Assembly (NCBI GenBank): GCA_013396755.1
Contig: VWZF01005522.1
Coordinates: forward strand, 124,001 to 188,000
DNA from: Sclerurus mexicanus
Taxonomy: Eukaryota; Chordata; Aves; Passeriformes; Furnariidae
Length of the DNA: 64,000 bases
Direction of reading: 5' to 3'
The translations under genes and the position numbers were made by a program. How positions within the stretch are numbered: position 1 is the first letter of the stretch; the number at the start of each line of letters is the position of its first letter. Below are positions 1 to 13,600 of the stretch, piece by piece. The notes beneath the pieces were generated by a model. The model did not search any database and was not told the DNA's origin. It saw only the letters and a list, made by a program, of their open reading frames with translations.

Positions 1-168
1 TACCAGCTGTTAGAGCACACGTAAAAGAGAATAGCACAAATTAATGTGAATGAGTCAAGGAGACTTGTCCAAGTACTTTTAAATTACCATTCTTCAATGC
101 CATATGTCCTGAATTATCTGCCAAGTCACTTGTTGCTTACCCTGATGGATAGCTGAATGACAAATTAA

Positions 169-181
169 GGGGGGGGGGGGG
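169..181 (+). repeat. G13 homopolymer
   Basis: Thirteen consecutive G, followed by TGAGGGG. It is prone to length error in sequencing and variation in vivo. Confidence 0.9.
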
Positions 182-835
182 TGAGGGGAAAGTTGTTCTT
201 TTAAATTTAGTATCTGCAGAAAATGTTTTAATCTTGTTTAATTGCATTCAGCATTCACAGATGGGATGGGAGTTTAGGTAGCATAAAAATAAGTAGAATA
301 TCTTTATCTAAACCATAGTGTGCTCTATTGCTTGAGGAACCCAGGCATCGATCTCTAACTGGGTGTTTGACCATCTAGATATGCTTGTATATTCAAGCTG
401 CCTTCTAAGGATGCTGCAAATCAAATAAGTGAAGCTGAAGTTGCAGTTACTAAACTTGAATCAGTTTAGCATTGTATTAGCTGACAGATTAGAGCTGGGG
501 CATGGAAACCTGACTGCAATGTTTACAGGCATTGCCTGACTAGCAAAAGCACGTGGCAGTGCTTTTTTGCATTCCTGTTCACTATTAGATGTTGATCTTG
601 TGATACTTGTAGGTCTTTTTAAAGGGTGGACACCCTAGGGGTAGCTTTCTGCAGATGTCTGAAAAAAACACTGTGCTAATGCCAGACTGGCGTTTGCAAG
701 TACAAGGAAGTTGCTAGAGGAGGGAGAACTTTGGGACAGGGTACGTGATCACTGTGATAAGTCCCTGGTTCATTCCTTCTGCGATGTGGCTGTCAATTAA
801 TGTGAAAATATTGCTGTGCACAGAGTTGGGGTTAT

Positions 836-921
836 GGTAAGGTTGGACTAGATAATCTTAAAGTTGGACTTGATGATCTTAGAGGTCTTTTCCAACCTAA
901 ATGATTTTGTGATTCTGTGAA
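836..921 (+). repeat. CR1 LINE 3' end fragment
   Basis: The stretch has the typical CR1 tail: a TTGGACTAGAT... phrase, GATCTTAGAGGTCTTTTCC, AACCTAAATGATT and the terminal TGATTCTGTG octamer-like repeat. The TTGGACT-GAT-ATCTTA phrase occurs twice in a row, a small internal duplication. It is a severely 5'-truncated, dead copy. Confidence 0.85.
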
Positions 922-2157
922 GGTGAAAACTGACAGACTCCAGCCTCTGTAGCTTTCTTCTAGTCAGTTATGTGTCAAAATGTTTGTAGCCATCAAGAAG
1001 GTTTGGAAGGTAAGTCTCCTTTGTAGCAGATTACTTAGTCTGTGGGTGCTTTTGATGCACAGATCAAATGTCACCCTGAAGTTGGCTTCCCTAAAGGTGC
1101 TGATGTCCTTACCACACGCAGAGAAAAGGAGAAATTTCTGGCATAATGCTAGAAGTAGGAATTCACCTGCTGCAACTCTCACAGCCTTTTTTTGTTCTTC
1201 TGAGACAACCAGTAAAGTCACATCATAAACTACTTTATGCAAAATACCTGTCTCATTGTGCTAGTCAAAGTCAAGCCAGGAAGCCAGGGCTCAGCTTGTC
1301 AACGTGTTGACCTCCAAAAATGCAAGTCCATGGCATATACCACTTTTCTCACTGGGTTGCATGGATTTTTCTTTTCTCAAAGGCCCAAGAAAGGCTAAGT
1401 TCAGTCTGTTGTCTAAGTATTTGGGGAAAAAATAATTATTAGAAAAGACAAAACCCAAACCTGTGAAAGTTAGTGTATAGAAAGACATTTCTGAAGGACT
1501 GAAAGATGCTGCATAGTGGCATCAGAGACAGGGTATAAGAGTCTGGCAAGGAACTGGTAAAAGATACTGACACTTTATTTATCATTTCAGTACCTTCATG
1601 GTTTTTACTGCCTTATCAAGGCTAAAATTTAGTTAAGATGGAGATGATGACAGCAGGGATTGCCAATGCTACTTGGTACAGTGGACCTGGAAATGTCTAC
1701 CTAACCTAAAGTAACATATACCCACTTTGAAAAATCCTCTTGCACCATTCCAGTCTCCCCATAGTTCCCATGGTTTCTGCAAATCTGGTTAGACACCACT
1801 TGGGTTGCACTCAGAACTATGGATTTAAGTTCCTGATTTCACTACCAGGTTCTGAGATTCCCTCAAAAATAGGCAGGGATAGATTTTCCCTTCAGAGATT
1901 GTGAGCAACCCTTCTTCATCAACATGAAAGAGCCCCATTAGTAATCTCACTGGTCATGGCAGACTTTAGGTATGGTATGTTCTAGTGAGGGAAAGAACTG
2001 AAAGGAAGGACATGAAAGTTCTGTGTAGGGCATAACCACAGCAAGCTGTGGTTATGTGCTTTTATGTTATAAGGAATGGTATGTGAAAGAGATGGGTGAG
2101 GTTGTATGTAAGAAGATAACAGCTTTGATGCCTTGCAAACTGAATATGAATCCAGGA

Positions 2158-2434
2158 GTGCGGTGAAAGGACAAGGAGAAACGGCTTTAAGATGAAGCAG
2201 GGTAGATTTAGATTAGATATTAAGAAGAAATTCTTTACTGTGAGGGTGGTGAGGCACTGGAATAGGTTGCTCAGAGAGGCTGTGGATGCCCCATCCCTGG
2301 AAGTTTTCAAGGCCAGGTTGGATGAGGCTCTGAGCAACCTTTTCTAATGGAAGGTTCCCTGTCCATGGCAGGCATGTTGGAGCTAGCTGACCTTTTAGAT
2401 GTCTTCCAACCCAAACCATTCTATGATTCTATGA
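2158..2434 (+). repeat. CR1 LINE 3' end fragment
   Basis: A 5'-truncated CR1 of about 277 bp. Recognisable in order are GGACAAGGAGAAACGG, the TTTAGATTAGATATTAAG phrase, the GAATAGGTTGCTCAGAGAGG phrase, GGATGCCCCATCCCTGGAAG, CTTCCAACCCAAACCATT and the terminal CTATGATTCTATGA. It covers the end of the CR1 second open reading frame and its 3' UTR and encodes nothing intact. Confidence 0.92.
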
Positions 2435-3368
2435 ATCTAACCCAGTCAAACACATTGTAATGGTGCTGTATGCCACATATACTTGCCAGGGACATTTTAG
2501 ACATTTGTGATCAAAAGAATCCAAGACATTTTGGAGTTCACAGGGTAACATCATCTTCACCTGGTGAGGCACCAGGCTATCATTACGCATCTGGGTATTG
2601 AAAGAGGTAGCAGAAAGCTACATGATGGTCTGTCCAACCCCCTTGATCTGGATAATGGGCAGACCAGTACCTGAGAGCTTGCTCTGGCATTTATGTGCTA
2701 TTCAGTGTGTTAGCAGCCGTTGCAAGCTCTTGGACAGGAAGAGTTAATCAGGTGGATCAGAAGGAAAGCTTGCTATCTTGGGACTTTTAGAGAGGTGGGG
2801 AGAGAAGGGACATTATTTTGCTGTCACAGCCTAAAGTTATATTTTATAAATCTTGACACATGTATCTGATTGATAATTATTTGGAGTGTGGGAAGGTGGA
2901 AAAGAAGAGTAGGTGCTGACAATACAAGTTGTCTTTCACTTGAATCTACTGATGCAATTCTCATCAGAATAAACAATGACTGATGCCAAAATGCGTTGCA
3001 GCATCTGATTTTTTTTTTTAATGGTGTTGCTATGTAGTTTCAGAGAGAATGAAAGATTATAAGAGAACAGCCAGGATGAGGGGATGGTCCTGTGTGAGGA
3101 AGAGTCAAGGATGTTGTACAGTATAGTTTCTCAGCCACTGGAGCAGGCTTCTGTGTGGATATTCAGGCACTCACCTAAGCTATCTGGGAAGAGATACAGA
3201 CAGCAAGGCTAGACAGCTTTGCAGGCAAAGTGCCTTCAGTCTGGCAGCATTCCCAGAAACAGATAAAAAGTCTAAAGGTGAAAAGTCAGGTAACAGCATG
3301 AAAGCAGCACAGAGCCTGAAGGGTCATTTTCCATTCCTGAAATGCTGGCAGCATGGATTCTGCACTTC

Positions 3369-3427
3369 TGACAGAGCTCCTATCAGGCCTGACAGAGCTC
3401 CTATCAGGCCTGACAGAAGCTCCTATC
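3369..3427 (+). repeat. 21-bp tandem repeat, ~2.8 copies
   Basis: Two identical 21-bp units beginning TGACAGAGCTCC (3369-3389 and 3390-3410), then a third that starts TGACAGAAGCTCCTATC and breaks off. The period is a multiple of three, so a chance open frame runs through it with a 7-residue repeat. I see no sign of a real protein. Confidence 0.9.
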
Positions 3428-6400
3428 TCCTAGGAAATTCCTCATATGTGGCCACATCACCCACTCTGTTCTTTTCATGTCTGTTAGTATCTTTGGACTT
3501 CTTGAAATTGCCCTTTGAGGAGTCCCAGGGTCCAGAGATGAAGCCAGTGCTCTTCTTTGGAGCTGCACTCATAGCTCAGCTTCAGTGTCAATCAGGTTCC
3601 TCTTAATGCTTGCAGAGCATTTAGTGAGCTTTGACTTTTCCTTCCAAGCCTTGTGGGATATCATTTTCCCAACTCTGCATTGCCACACAACCCAACAGTG
3701 TACATGGGAAAGCTGCTATGTTAGGGTTGTACTTCCTCCTGGTAGCATTGTAGGCCATCATGGAGAAGACCAGGGAATGTGCACAGGTTGCAGGCCCAGT
3801 AGACTTGCAATGGACTTCAACTACAGAAATATTGAACCTGTTATTTTTTTGTGTTCTTTCAAATTTTCACCTAGTTACTAACCAGGAGTTATATTGGTGA
3901 AGCAGGGGCAGAAGGAAAGATTTTGAGTACTGCATGATGACTTTTAGTTTTCTTATCTAAACCTCTCTCTGGTGACTTTGGAAAATACCAGTCACAATCA
4001 CTTGTGTAATGCTCTTTGACTGTTGAGATTAAAGCATCAATTTTGTTTTGAAAATGTCTCCCACAGAACTTCAGGAACTACATGCCTTTTTTTGAATGTT
4101 CTGATTAATGACAGTCTAGCTAGTAATGAGTATGGAGGAGGCAATGCAAAGATATTTTTTTGGGCAAGAAGTAGAACGTGAGGGCACAAAGTTGGTTCTT
4201 CCCACTCCTAACTGCCTGAGTGGGTAGCAAAGTAATTTTTTCCTGGGTGCATATGATAAGTTATTATTTTCTGTCAGGTTTTAACATACTGGTAGACAGA
4301 GATCAATGGAAGAGGCTGTGTAGGAGATTTTTCAGTTTACTGGTGGAATAGGTATAGTAGCCTATATTTAGTCTTTCATATAACCATTTTGCCACGTGAA
4401 AAAACCATGTAGCTTGTAAGGACAGGTGTACCAGAAAGAGGGAGATAACTAATTGCATATAAGAAGGAGATATGGATTTATGAAAGTATTTTTCTATGAT
4501 TTTTTGAGAAATGATGGCTGTTTTCAAGTTCAAAAAAAGCTGCACATAAATGTCATTATGTCTTGGCAATAAACCCAAACTGTCTGTGTTTATATGAATC
4601 AGGGGTGAGGTGGGTGGGTGAGTAGAAAAACCTGTGACAATTACTCAAGAAATACTCCAGAAGCTGGTATGCTGGTGCCATCAAATAGAGCTGCTAGCAA
4701 TTTCAATATTGAGGTAGGCAATGTGATCTGCAAAATGCACCCATCACCTTGTAAGAAATGCTAAATCATAATATTCCAAAATTGAAGCAGTAGCAAAATA
4801 CACATGTCAAAATATGGGGAAACATGATAGTTTCTTGACCTGTACAAAATAATGAGCAATTTTTCATCGGCAACATAAAAAAGTTCTGACTAGCAGGATC
4901 CTTACAGATAGATTCCTGGAAGGTGGTATTATTGAGGATGACTTTCACCAGCTGTAAATCTAATCCTCTGTTTTAGCAGTTTGAAGACCTTCAGAAAATA
5001 CTGATGGTGACAAATACAGATTTATTTTAAAGACAACTGGTGAACCAAACTTCTACCTAAACTTAAAGTGTTATAAATTCAAAAAGATGAAGTAATTTTT
5101 TGTCATTATTTGCTGGCTTTTTCACACTTCTTAAGCTCATGCTAGAATTGAAAGTACTTTTCTGCCATGAGGAGATGAGTGCAGATTAGCCATAAATATT
5201 TGAATATCTAAAATACATCAAAATATTTAGAAAGCTAATTTAAAAAGTGAGGTCTGTGGAAAATGTTTTTCTCCTTGAGAAGTCACATTTTCAGTGGTGA
5301 TTTCTTTTGCCTTCTTTTTTTGTGTTTGTTGATCTGTACTTTATAGCACTCACCCAAGTTTATAATCAAAATAGGGACTGCATACAAATAAAAAAAGAAA
5401 ATATCCAAATTCTCTGCCTTCTGCAGTCAGTGGTCCTGTACTGTCATCTTCGTAAGCCTCCCAGACTGGCATCCTTCTTGCCAGACCTACCCACTTTCAC
5501 TTCCTGACAACTCAACAACTGCAAAGATAGTTTCAACTAAAGATTTTTACAGCCCTTCAGTGCTTGAAAACAGGTTAAGAGTCAGCTCTGAGGCCAGCAG
5601 TATAATTCCATTAAGAAGACAAAGAAGTTCAACAAATAACCTTTTTTGACTGAGGTAGTCTTGTCTTCCAACATCTGGAAATCCCCATTGCCAGTTATCT
5701 GTACATGTGGCTGTGGAATTGAACTTGCCAAGTTAACAAATTTGTAAGCATTAAAAGAGCAATATAAACAGGCCAGAATCTTCTCTGCCTAGAGCAGCCT
5801 CTCAGAGGGCAGTTAATGATTTTGCCCTTGATAGAACAGATTGAGATCTGTGCTGTACATAAATATATGTATACAGATGCATTGAATGTGAGGGGGTGGA
5901 AGTCAGCTCCCCATTCAGATGCCTGAAACTGAATGCAATGTAGCAGCAGAACTAGGGGTCTGTGTGTAGAGATGTATCCTGCGTCAGGGCAGCCTGCCTG
6001 TCCTCCATCTGCACTGCAGAGGGGTGAGAGCCTCCAGGTGGTCTTGTGTAGATTTCTCTGATGCTGTAGAGTGTCTTAAACAGTACAATGCTGTTTGAAT
6101 CAGTCCATTTGCTGCTCACATAAAAGCCAGATAAATTCCCAGTAAGGTCAGTGATGAGCAAGAGGATTTGCTGACCAAATAAAACTGTCTACTATGAGCT
6201 AAGAAAACTCATTCTCTGGACTCCACATCAACCTGTGGGCAACTGAGATGGCCCTAGATTTTCCTTGGTAAAACAGGAGCTTAAAAATCTAATTCACATA
6301 TAGGACCTATTATTAGCTGTTTAAATCTGGAGATAAATCCTATCCTGTAGGTTCTGCAACATATCCTGTTTCTGACAGTGTCCAGTTCAGAAATCCAGGA

Positions 6401-9400
6401 AAGATTTTATGAGCAGGACAAACAGAGCCTTACTGTTAAATGAAACTTAAAGGCACAGCAGTTCCTGATGGACACAAACTTCCAGGCAATCCAATACTAA
6501 ACAGTGGTCTACTGAAAAATATTTTCAAAGAGCCATTCTACAGTTCTTCCTTGCCTATGAGGAACCACTGTGCTGAAATGCCATTACCTTGAATTTGCCT
6601 TTGGAGATACTTCTTAAATAAGTTGTATGCAAGGAAGACTAGAATTTGAAAGACTTTTTAAAAGTGAACATTAGTCTTCGAGAGTCAAACGTGCAATCAT
6701 ACCTAATAATCTGTAAAATAGGTGGCTTTCCAAACACTCAGTCATGGGAAGATCCTATGAAAATTAAAAGAACAGAAACACACCACTGTCAAGAAGCTTG
6801 CTCATGTTCGGCCCTGCATACTCCACCATCAACTTCGCGCTTGTCACAGGGCATCCCTTGTCAAATTGCTCTGTGAGCAGTGAACTGTATGGAATCTGAT
6901 TTCAACATAGCTATGTGCATCATGATTGAATTTCCTATGTTTTTGATGTTTTGAACATTCATCAAAGCTTTTGAAGAGGCTGAGGCACTCACAGTATTCT
7001 CTTTTTTTATGAATTCTCTGGTGTCTAGTAGATTAGCTGTGCTTACACTACCGAATTTTCTTCAGATCTCAATCATCTGTCTCTTTTGGGAAACTTGAAG
7101 GTATTTAGTATTTCTAATATTCCTTCCTGTTAACATCCAGCTGAAGCAGTCCAACAGATTCAAAAGTCACAGTGGACTAACTGACAGAGTCCATTAATGT
7201 GAATACAGAGGCTTGCTTGTCTTCGGAGACTACCAATCTTGCCTGTCAATTTACCAACTGTTTTCTGGATAGAGGTATGTCACATACTGTGCTGACAGAA
7301 CTGTTTTAATTCTACTTTCTGCCACTACCAGGATCTATATCTTCCACATCTTTGCCCCAGACTGGCAGGAGGCAAAATTAGTTCCCCTTTCAACTGAGCT
7401 ACCGAAACACTACTGAGGGTTTGTAATAAAATATTATCTAAGTTTTCATGCTTGTCACAATGTGTGAGGCCTTCTGGAAGGAAAAAAAAAAAGAACCTGA
7501 AATATCTACCCTCAAAGCCTTACATTTCATTGCAAAAAGGTCTGCCACCATTTTGTTTGCTACCAACTAGTTTTAGACATCTACTGTAAGTACAATCTGG
7601 CTGCTAAGATGAAATTCCTCGTTCCTGTTTAATTAGACCTCTGCTTATTAAGCCTCTGTTTACTACTTTGCACTGAATTGAGTAAAAATAAACTTACATA
7701 GACTCAAAGAAAAAAAAAAAACCTTTCCATATCCGAAAGCACATTAGGAGTACCTAGAATGCACCATGTATAGAAGATCTGTACAGATCAAGATCCAGTC
7801 AATTGGTAAACTCAAGAGCAATACAAGATAAGACTAACCTGAAACTTAAAGAGAGCTCACAGTATTAAAGGATTTGGACCAATCCATTCCTCTCGGCATC
7901 AGTTTCAAGGGCTTCTTTCTAGCAACCTAACCAATACCTCTAAGTAACTATTCTGCTCCTGGTCTCTCACTGCATAGAACAGGTTATAATAATGCCCATC
8001 TCCCATTTTTCCCTTGATCTCTTTGCAGTAAGAATTCAAAGACAATATTTTTATTTCTAGCGATCTTCTATTGTTTAACACTACATGTTTCCAAAACCTC
8101 ATAAGCAGTAGGATTGTTTGATTGATTCTTGCATGTAGGGATGGTCTTAAAGTGTCTATTGTTAAGGAATTGAACACAGATGAGAATATCATTCACCTGT
8201 AATAAAATTCAGTTGTCAATCCTTTGCCTCTCAAATATATATTTTTAGTTGCAGCACATCCTAGCATAGTTGTTTGTGTCAGCCTTGGTCTCCTCTGTGT
8301 ACTTCAGAATAAATGTCCTGTTTATATCTGTGAAATATGGAAAAGTTACAGTATGGTTCAAAAACTAGCTGCTGCTAAATAACAAACCACTGAATAACAT
8401 ACTGGGAATAATATACTTGTGAAACGGCTTATTATGAAATTGTTCTGAACATTTAGGAGGTTTCTTTGTTCCTGCCATACTCTTTTGTATTCCTTTCTCT
8501 TAATATTTTTAAAACAAAACATTTTTCTTTAATTGTTTTGCAAATTTGCCTAATTTCCACTTTGTTCTTTGACAGTATAAACATTTTAATTTTCTCAAAC
8601 ATGAAATTTATTACCCTGCCATGAAGATATCTCAAATTACTTCCCCATGCTAAATAATTGCAATCAGCTGTAAAGAAGTTTAGCTAATTCCCACCCTCTG
8701 AGACACTTGTATCTCCTAAATAGTTTGTTGATACTGAGAGAGGCCACCAATCTGTTATTGTTCTTTCTGTAACAGCTCCTTTTCTAAAGCAATCTTTCTC
8801 ATTCCTTAGCCAGTGGGACACCTTTTCTTGTTTCTAGATCCATGAAGCTCACAGATAAACAAAGGATCCAGCTCAGATTCTGAGAACTCTTTTTTTCTGA
8901 CTTTTCTCTCAAGAATTCCTTGTACAAGCAAGCCAATTTCCTTCCCCCTCTCCAGGTAAGTATTGGAGCCATTTTGGGAGAAGGCAAAAAAACAGGGGAA
9001 AGCAAGAGCTTTTCCATGATTCTCCACCCTTTTCTAATCAGACCAGAGTCACTGGTTGTAAAGAAATGGAATATCAGACATAAACTTCACTAAAATGATT
9101 TTGTCTTTATGGACCATTCTGTGTTTGAGAAAAGTATCTATGCATCCGTTTAAAAAAAACCCCACAAACATTCAGGTGGGAAAGACCTCACTAGGTCTAC
9201 TTGGAATGTTCAGGAAGTTTCCGAATTGGCTTCACTCATCATGCAAACCTTGAGAGAAGTGTATATGAGCTTTATTATTATGCAAAATAAATAACTCAAG
9301 TTCTCCTTTAATCCTTTCCATAATAAGATCTGTTTTCTTTCTTAGCTCTTATGTTTTTCAAACCATTTAAATTTTTTTCTTTCCTTGTCCCTAAATGTAA

Positions 9401-10608
9401 ACATTTACTTGTCACTTCTCATTATGAGCACTCACGCAATGCCTAGAACTCTTATTGGAAACACTTCTCTACCCAGTTTCAAGAAACGTATGTGGCGAGA
9501 GAACTAGTGTAACTTTCAGAGCTGAAAACAAACTCTAAATATCCTGACAGTCTTTTATTGAGTGTTTACTTTTAAAGAATTTTCCACCCTTGCTCAAGCT
9601 ACTGGCATTGACTGTTGGAACAGCATATCCATCCACTAATAGTGTTCACAGGAAAACATTAATTGAAAATGACCACTTCTGTGTACAGACTGTATTTTGG
9701 ATCAGCTCTCAGAGATACAGGGAAGAGAAGAAAGCACAAAAAAAGAACAGAAATAAAGTGCTGAAGCACTTCGACATCAGTTCCATCCAACAAATGCATG
9801 TTCTACATCTATCAAATCCAGTATCTTTTCCTCTAGTTCTATCTGGAAACTGCTATCAATTCATTTTACAGCATTTCCTTCCCATTCTTTCATCTTCTTT
9901 TTCAAATCAAAGAAATCTATACTTTTTTACACCAGAAAGAATGCTAAATAGTCAAACATTCTGCTTGTAAGCACCTAGAAGAAAATATAGACATGAATAG
10001 TAGCCTTACCAGAATTTGTCAAGAACAAATCTTGTCATAACAACATAATTATCATTCATCACCAGATAGAAAGCTCTGTATGTTGGGGAAAAGCAGTACA
10101 TAACATACAGCTTGAGGTCTGGAAGATTTCATAAACTGTCACTCAAAATACAGTCTAAGAAACCCATACTCAGAGTAGTTGCCAGTACTACTTGGTGAAA
10201 CAGGATGAATGAATCCAACAGAGGGATGAAGTGAGCGATTCTACAGGGGTCTATCTCAATCAGTACGTTCATTCATGACATTTTAGATCCAGCAGTGCAT
10301 GTGTTAATTCTGTAGACAAACAAAGCTGGGGGAATCACAAGGCTCTTGCAGGACACAATTAGAATTCAGGATGGTTTTGGCAAGCAGAAATTACTTCTGC
10401 AAAAAATAAAACAGTTCAGTGAGAAAAAAATGTGAGGTTCTAAGTAGAGAAGAAATGATCAAATATCTATGGGAATTGAAAATAATTAAGATAACAGCTC
10501 TGTAGGGGATATTAAAACAAGATTAACATAAAGACTGGACAATACCATATTACTGTGCAGAAGTTAATAGCACATCTGATAACATCAGAATGAGCACAGA
10601 TCATATAT

Positions 10609-10676
10609 CCTAGAACCATAGAATGGCCTGGGTTGGAAGGAATTTTAAAGATCACATAGTTCCAACTTGCATAAGG
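10609..10676 (-). repeat. CR1 LINE 3' end fragment, antisense
   Basis: Reads CATAGAATGGCCTGGGTTGG, AAGGAATTTTAAAGATCACA, then TAGTTCCAAC on the + strand. This is the reverse complement of a common CR1 3' terminus. Only about 70 bp survive. Confidence 0.85.
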
Positions 10677-13600
10677 AAAGTCTGAAGAAGTAAGTACTTA
10701 GAAAACTGAAACTATAGTAAAGAAATAAAGCATCCTCTGTATCCTCCGTTTTATAGAACAAGAATTTATGGGCTTAAATTGCACAAAGGTGAAACAAATT
10801 AAGTATCAGAAACGTTGTCTGGAAATGGTGCAACATATTCACCCATCGCTGTGGGGCAATGTGGCTGTATCGCAGACGGAGTGATCAGTTCATGCTGTGA
10901 CCATTGTGTGACACAAATTGATTCAGCTCTAATAAGATGAGCATGAAAAAGCATTAGAAAACCATAGACTCATGTCTTAGGGTAGGTTAAGTGTAACTGA
11001 TAAAAAACACAAAAACAAAAACCATCCAAAAACCAAACCTCTAAGGTTTTGAAAACTCAGTTTGTACTTTGTAAATTTAACTTTTCAAAATTCACTGACA
11101 AACAAAAAAGAAAGTGCTCCTTAAATGTGGCAGGGATTTTGTATTAACCATGGCAACATCCCTGTTGCTAGTCATGTCCCAGCAAAGCTGAAAGTAAATT
11201 TTCAGCAAAATAAATGAATATGATATTACATAAAACACAATTCTAACTGGGGGGAAGTTGTCCTTTGCTAACGGTAATGCATATTAGTACTGAATAAGGG
11301 CATTAGGCCTGATCCTTGAAAATATACTATGACATGTAATGTATATTGAGAAGGGCTTACAAGGAGTCAAAAATGGAAGCTTCCCTCCCTACCAGTAGGA
11401 GATAGACTAAAACTAAGCTCCTAAAGGTAACATACTCAGCTTTAACTGTTCATACCTTCTTCTCACAAACCCTGGAAAACTGGCCAGAATGATGAATCCA
11501 GTACTTTTGAAAAATTCCTGTCTCGTATCCCAGCGGTTAGGAGATGTTAGCCATGGTTAGCTGTGAGTCAGTACCAGCATGAGGTAGCACAGCTGTCAAG
11601 GTTTGAGCTACTTAGTATATGACTTTTGTCTGACAAAGAAGTTCTGTTGGGCTGTATGCTAATAATATGCAATTTCATCTATAAAAAGTAGATACATATA
11701 TTGAGTTGCTTATCAAAGCTCTCTGCTAGATACCTTTCTTGACTGACATGAAATATAATCTTTTCAGAAGAAAATATTAGGCACATTTTATAAAATTAAT
11801 AATTGTCAAAATCATATAGTATAATTGCAGTAATTTAATCTGAAAAAAACATGTTGGAGGATTGGTCCTTATTGTTAGAGTATAGGCAAATTTTTTAATA
11901 AAGAAATGTTTCAAGACAAATAAAAAAAAGTCATCCAGAATATTTTGTTCAAAAATGTCCACACAAAAATATCTGGAATTACATTAGGCTTCAGAGAAAA
12001 GAAGTCTGAAAGACAAGCATTAAACACCTTGACAGCACTGAAGTGAAATGTCAGCGTGAAAATGTTAAAGGACACAATTTGTAATTAAATCTTATGAAAA
12101 TGTGAATTCATAAGAAGTTACAATATTACTAAAAAATTTACATTTAGTCCACAGATTGTTGTTAGTCAGCTTACAATGCCTAGGACCCATGGATACATCT
12201 GTTTCCTGCATGTGTTTCATGTCTATTTCCAACCTTTGTCTAGTGGATACATCTCTTTCCTACAGAAAAAAATAGACATGGAGGCAGAATGTTATGAAAT
12301 GAAAGGTAATATTTCAGTACCACATTGTGGTACTTATCTTTAGGAAATATAATGAGTTCAAAGACAATAAACAAGTTGAACCCTTCCATACACTTGTCTC
12401 CCTTACACATTTGATGGCCACACAACATGCCAGCAGTACAATGCACAGTGAGCACCCTGGAACATGGAAAAGGACTTTTGGCCAAATCTGGGGCCAGCAC
12501 TGCAGTCCTGCAGTTTATGTGGTCTTCTGAGGATAGTTGCACTATGACTTTCAGGATTGGATGGTTACAGACCCTTCCAGTGCTGTGACAATTGAATTCA
12601 AGTTGTGTTGACATTATATCTCCAAGTGATTCAATTTATCTGGATATCTATCAGTGACTTACTGTATGTGAAAGGAGTTGGGGGTAGGAGGAATTTTTGA
12701 ACCCTTCCTGGTGGAACTAATTCCATTGTCCTGATCAGGATATATTACAGGTGATACAATAATGATGCAGGAACAGCAAACAAAAGAAGATCAGAACTCA
12801 ACAAAACAGAATGTAGACCATGAAACTGTGTATGCATATGGATAACTTGTGTGCTGGGGGCTGTACTGAAATGTAGAGTTAAGAATTTTCAAGATGTTTG
12901 GCTGATCGCAGCTACAGGCAATAGTGCCAAAGCAACTGAGATCTTGATGACACATAGTATTAATTTCCTTATATAATGTGGTACTGCGTGAGATGGCATG
13001 TATTCATGTTATGTCATATATTCTTTTTTTCCTTTGCTTTACGTTTTTCCTCAAATCATGCTGTCATGACTGACATGACTCAGAAATTTATTCCCTTAAC
13101 TACTCGAAGCCATTGCAGGATTTTCTTGCCTTTATAAACACAGGCAAAATAATTGTAAATAAATAAACAAAGACAAGAACCAGGCAAGCTGTCTATTTGC
13201 CCAAGGGAATGGATTTACATAGATTCTGAATTCTTGCATTTAAACTGTAGGTAAATGGGCACTGCAGTTTTTAGTCTCTCTGTTGAGATATTACAGTAAT
13301 GAGAGCCATTATGAGATATCTAGATAGAAATAAGGATGCACCTGGGGGTTATGTTCCTCCTTTTCCAAACTGACTTTTATGTTTCTGTTTCCTGGATGTC
13401 TAAGAGATCATCAGCAATCAATCTCTACTTTGATGTCATGGGGACAGGAAAATGTCTCAGACTAACTGGCATTAATTTAACTTAGATTTCTCTTCCTGCC
13501 ATAGCAAAGGAGCTTCTCTTCAGACAGACTACACGGGGAACATAAGCACATATTGGAGAGGACTGTTCCACTTGGTATCTAAAAGGATTGTTAGATATCC

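Noticed and set aside
9590..9970. 126-codon open frame on +
   Set aside because: No family resemblance; lies in ordinary intron 2 sequence.
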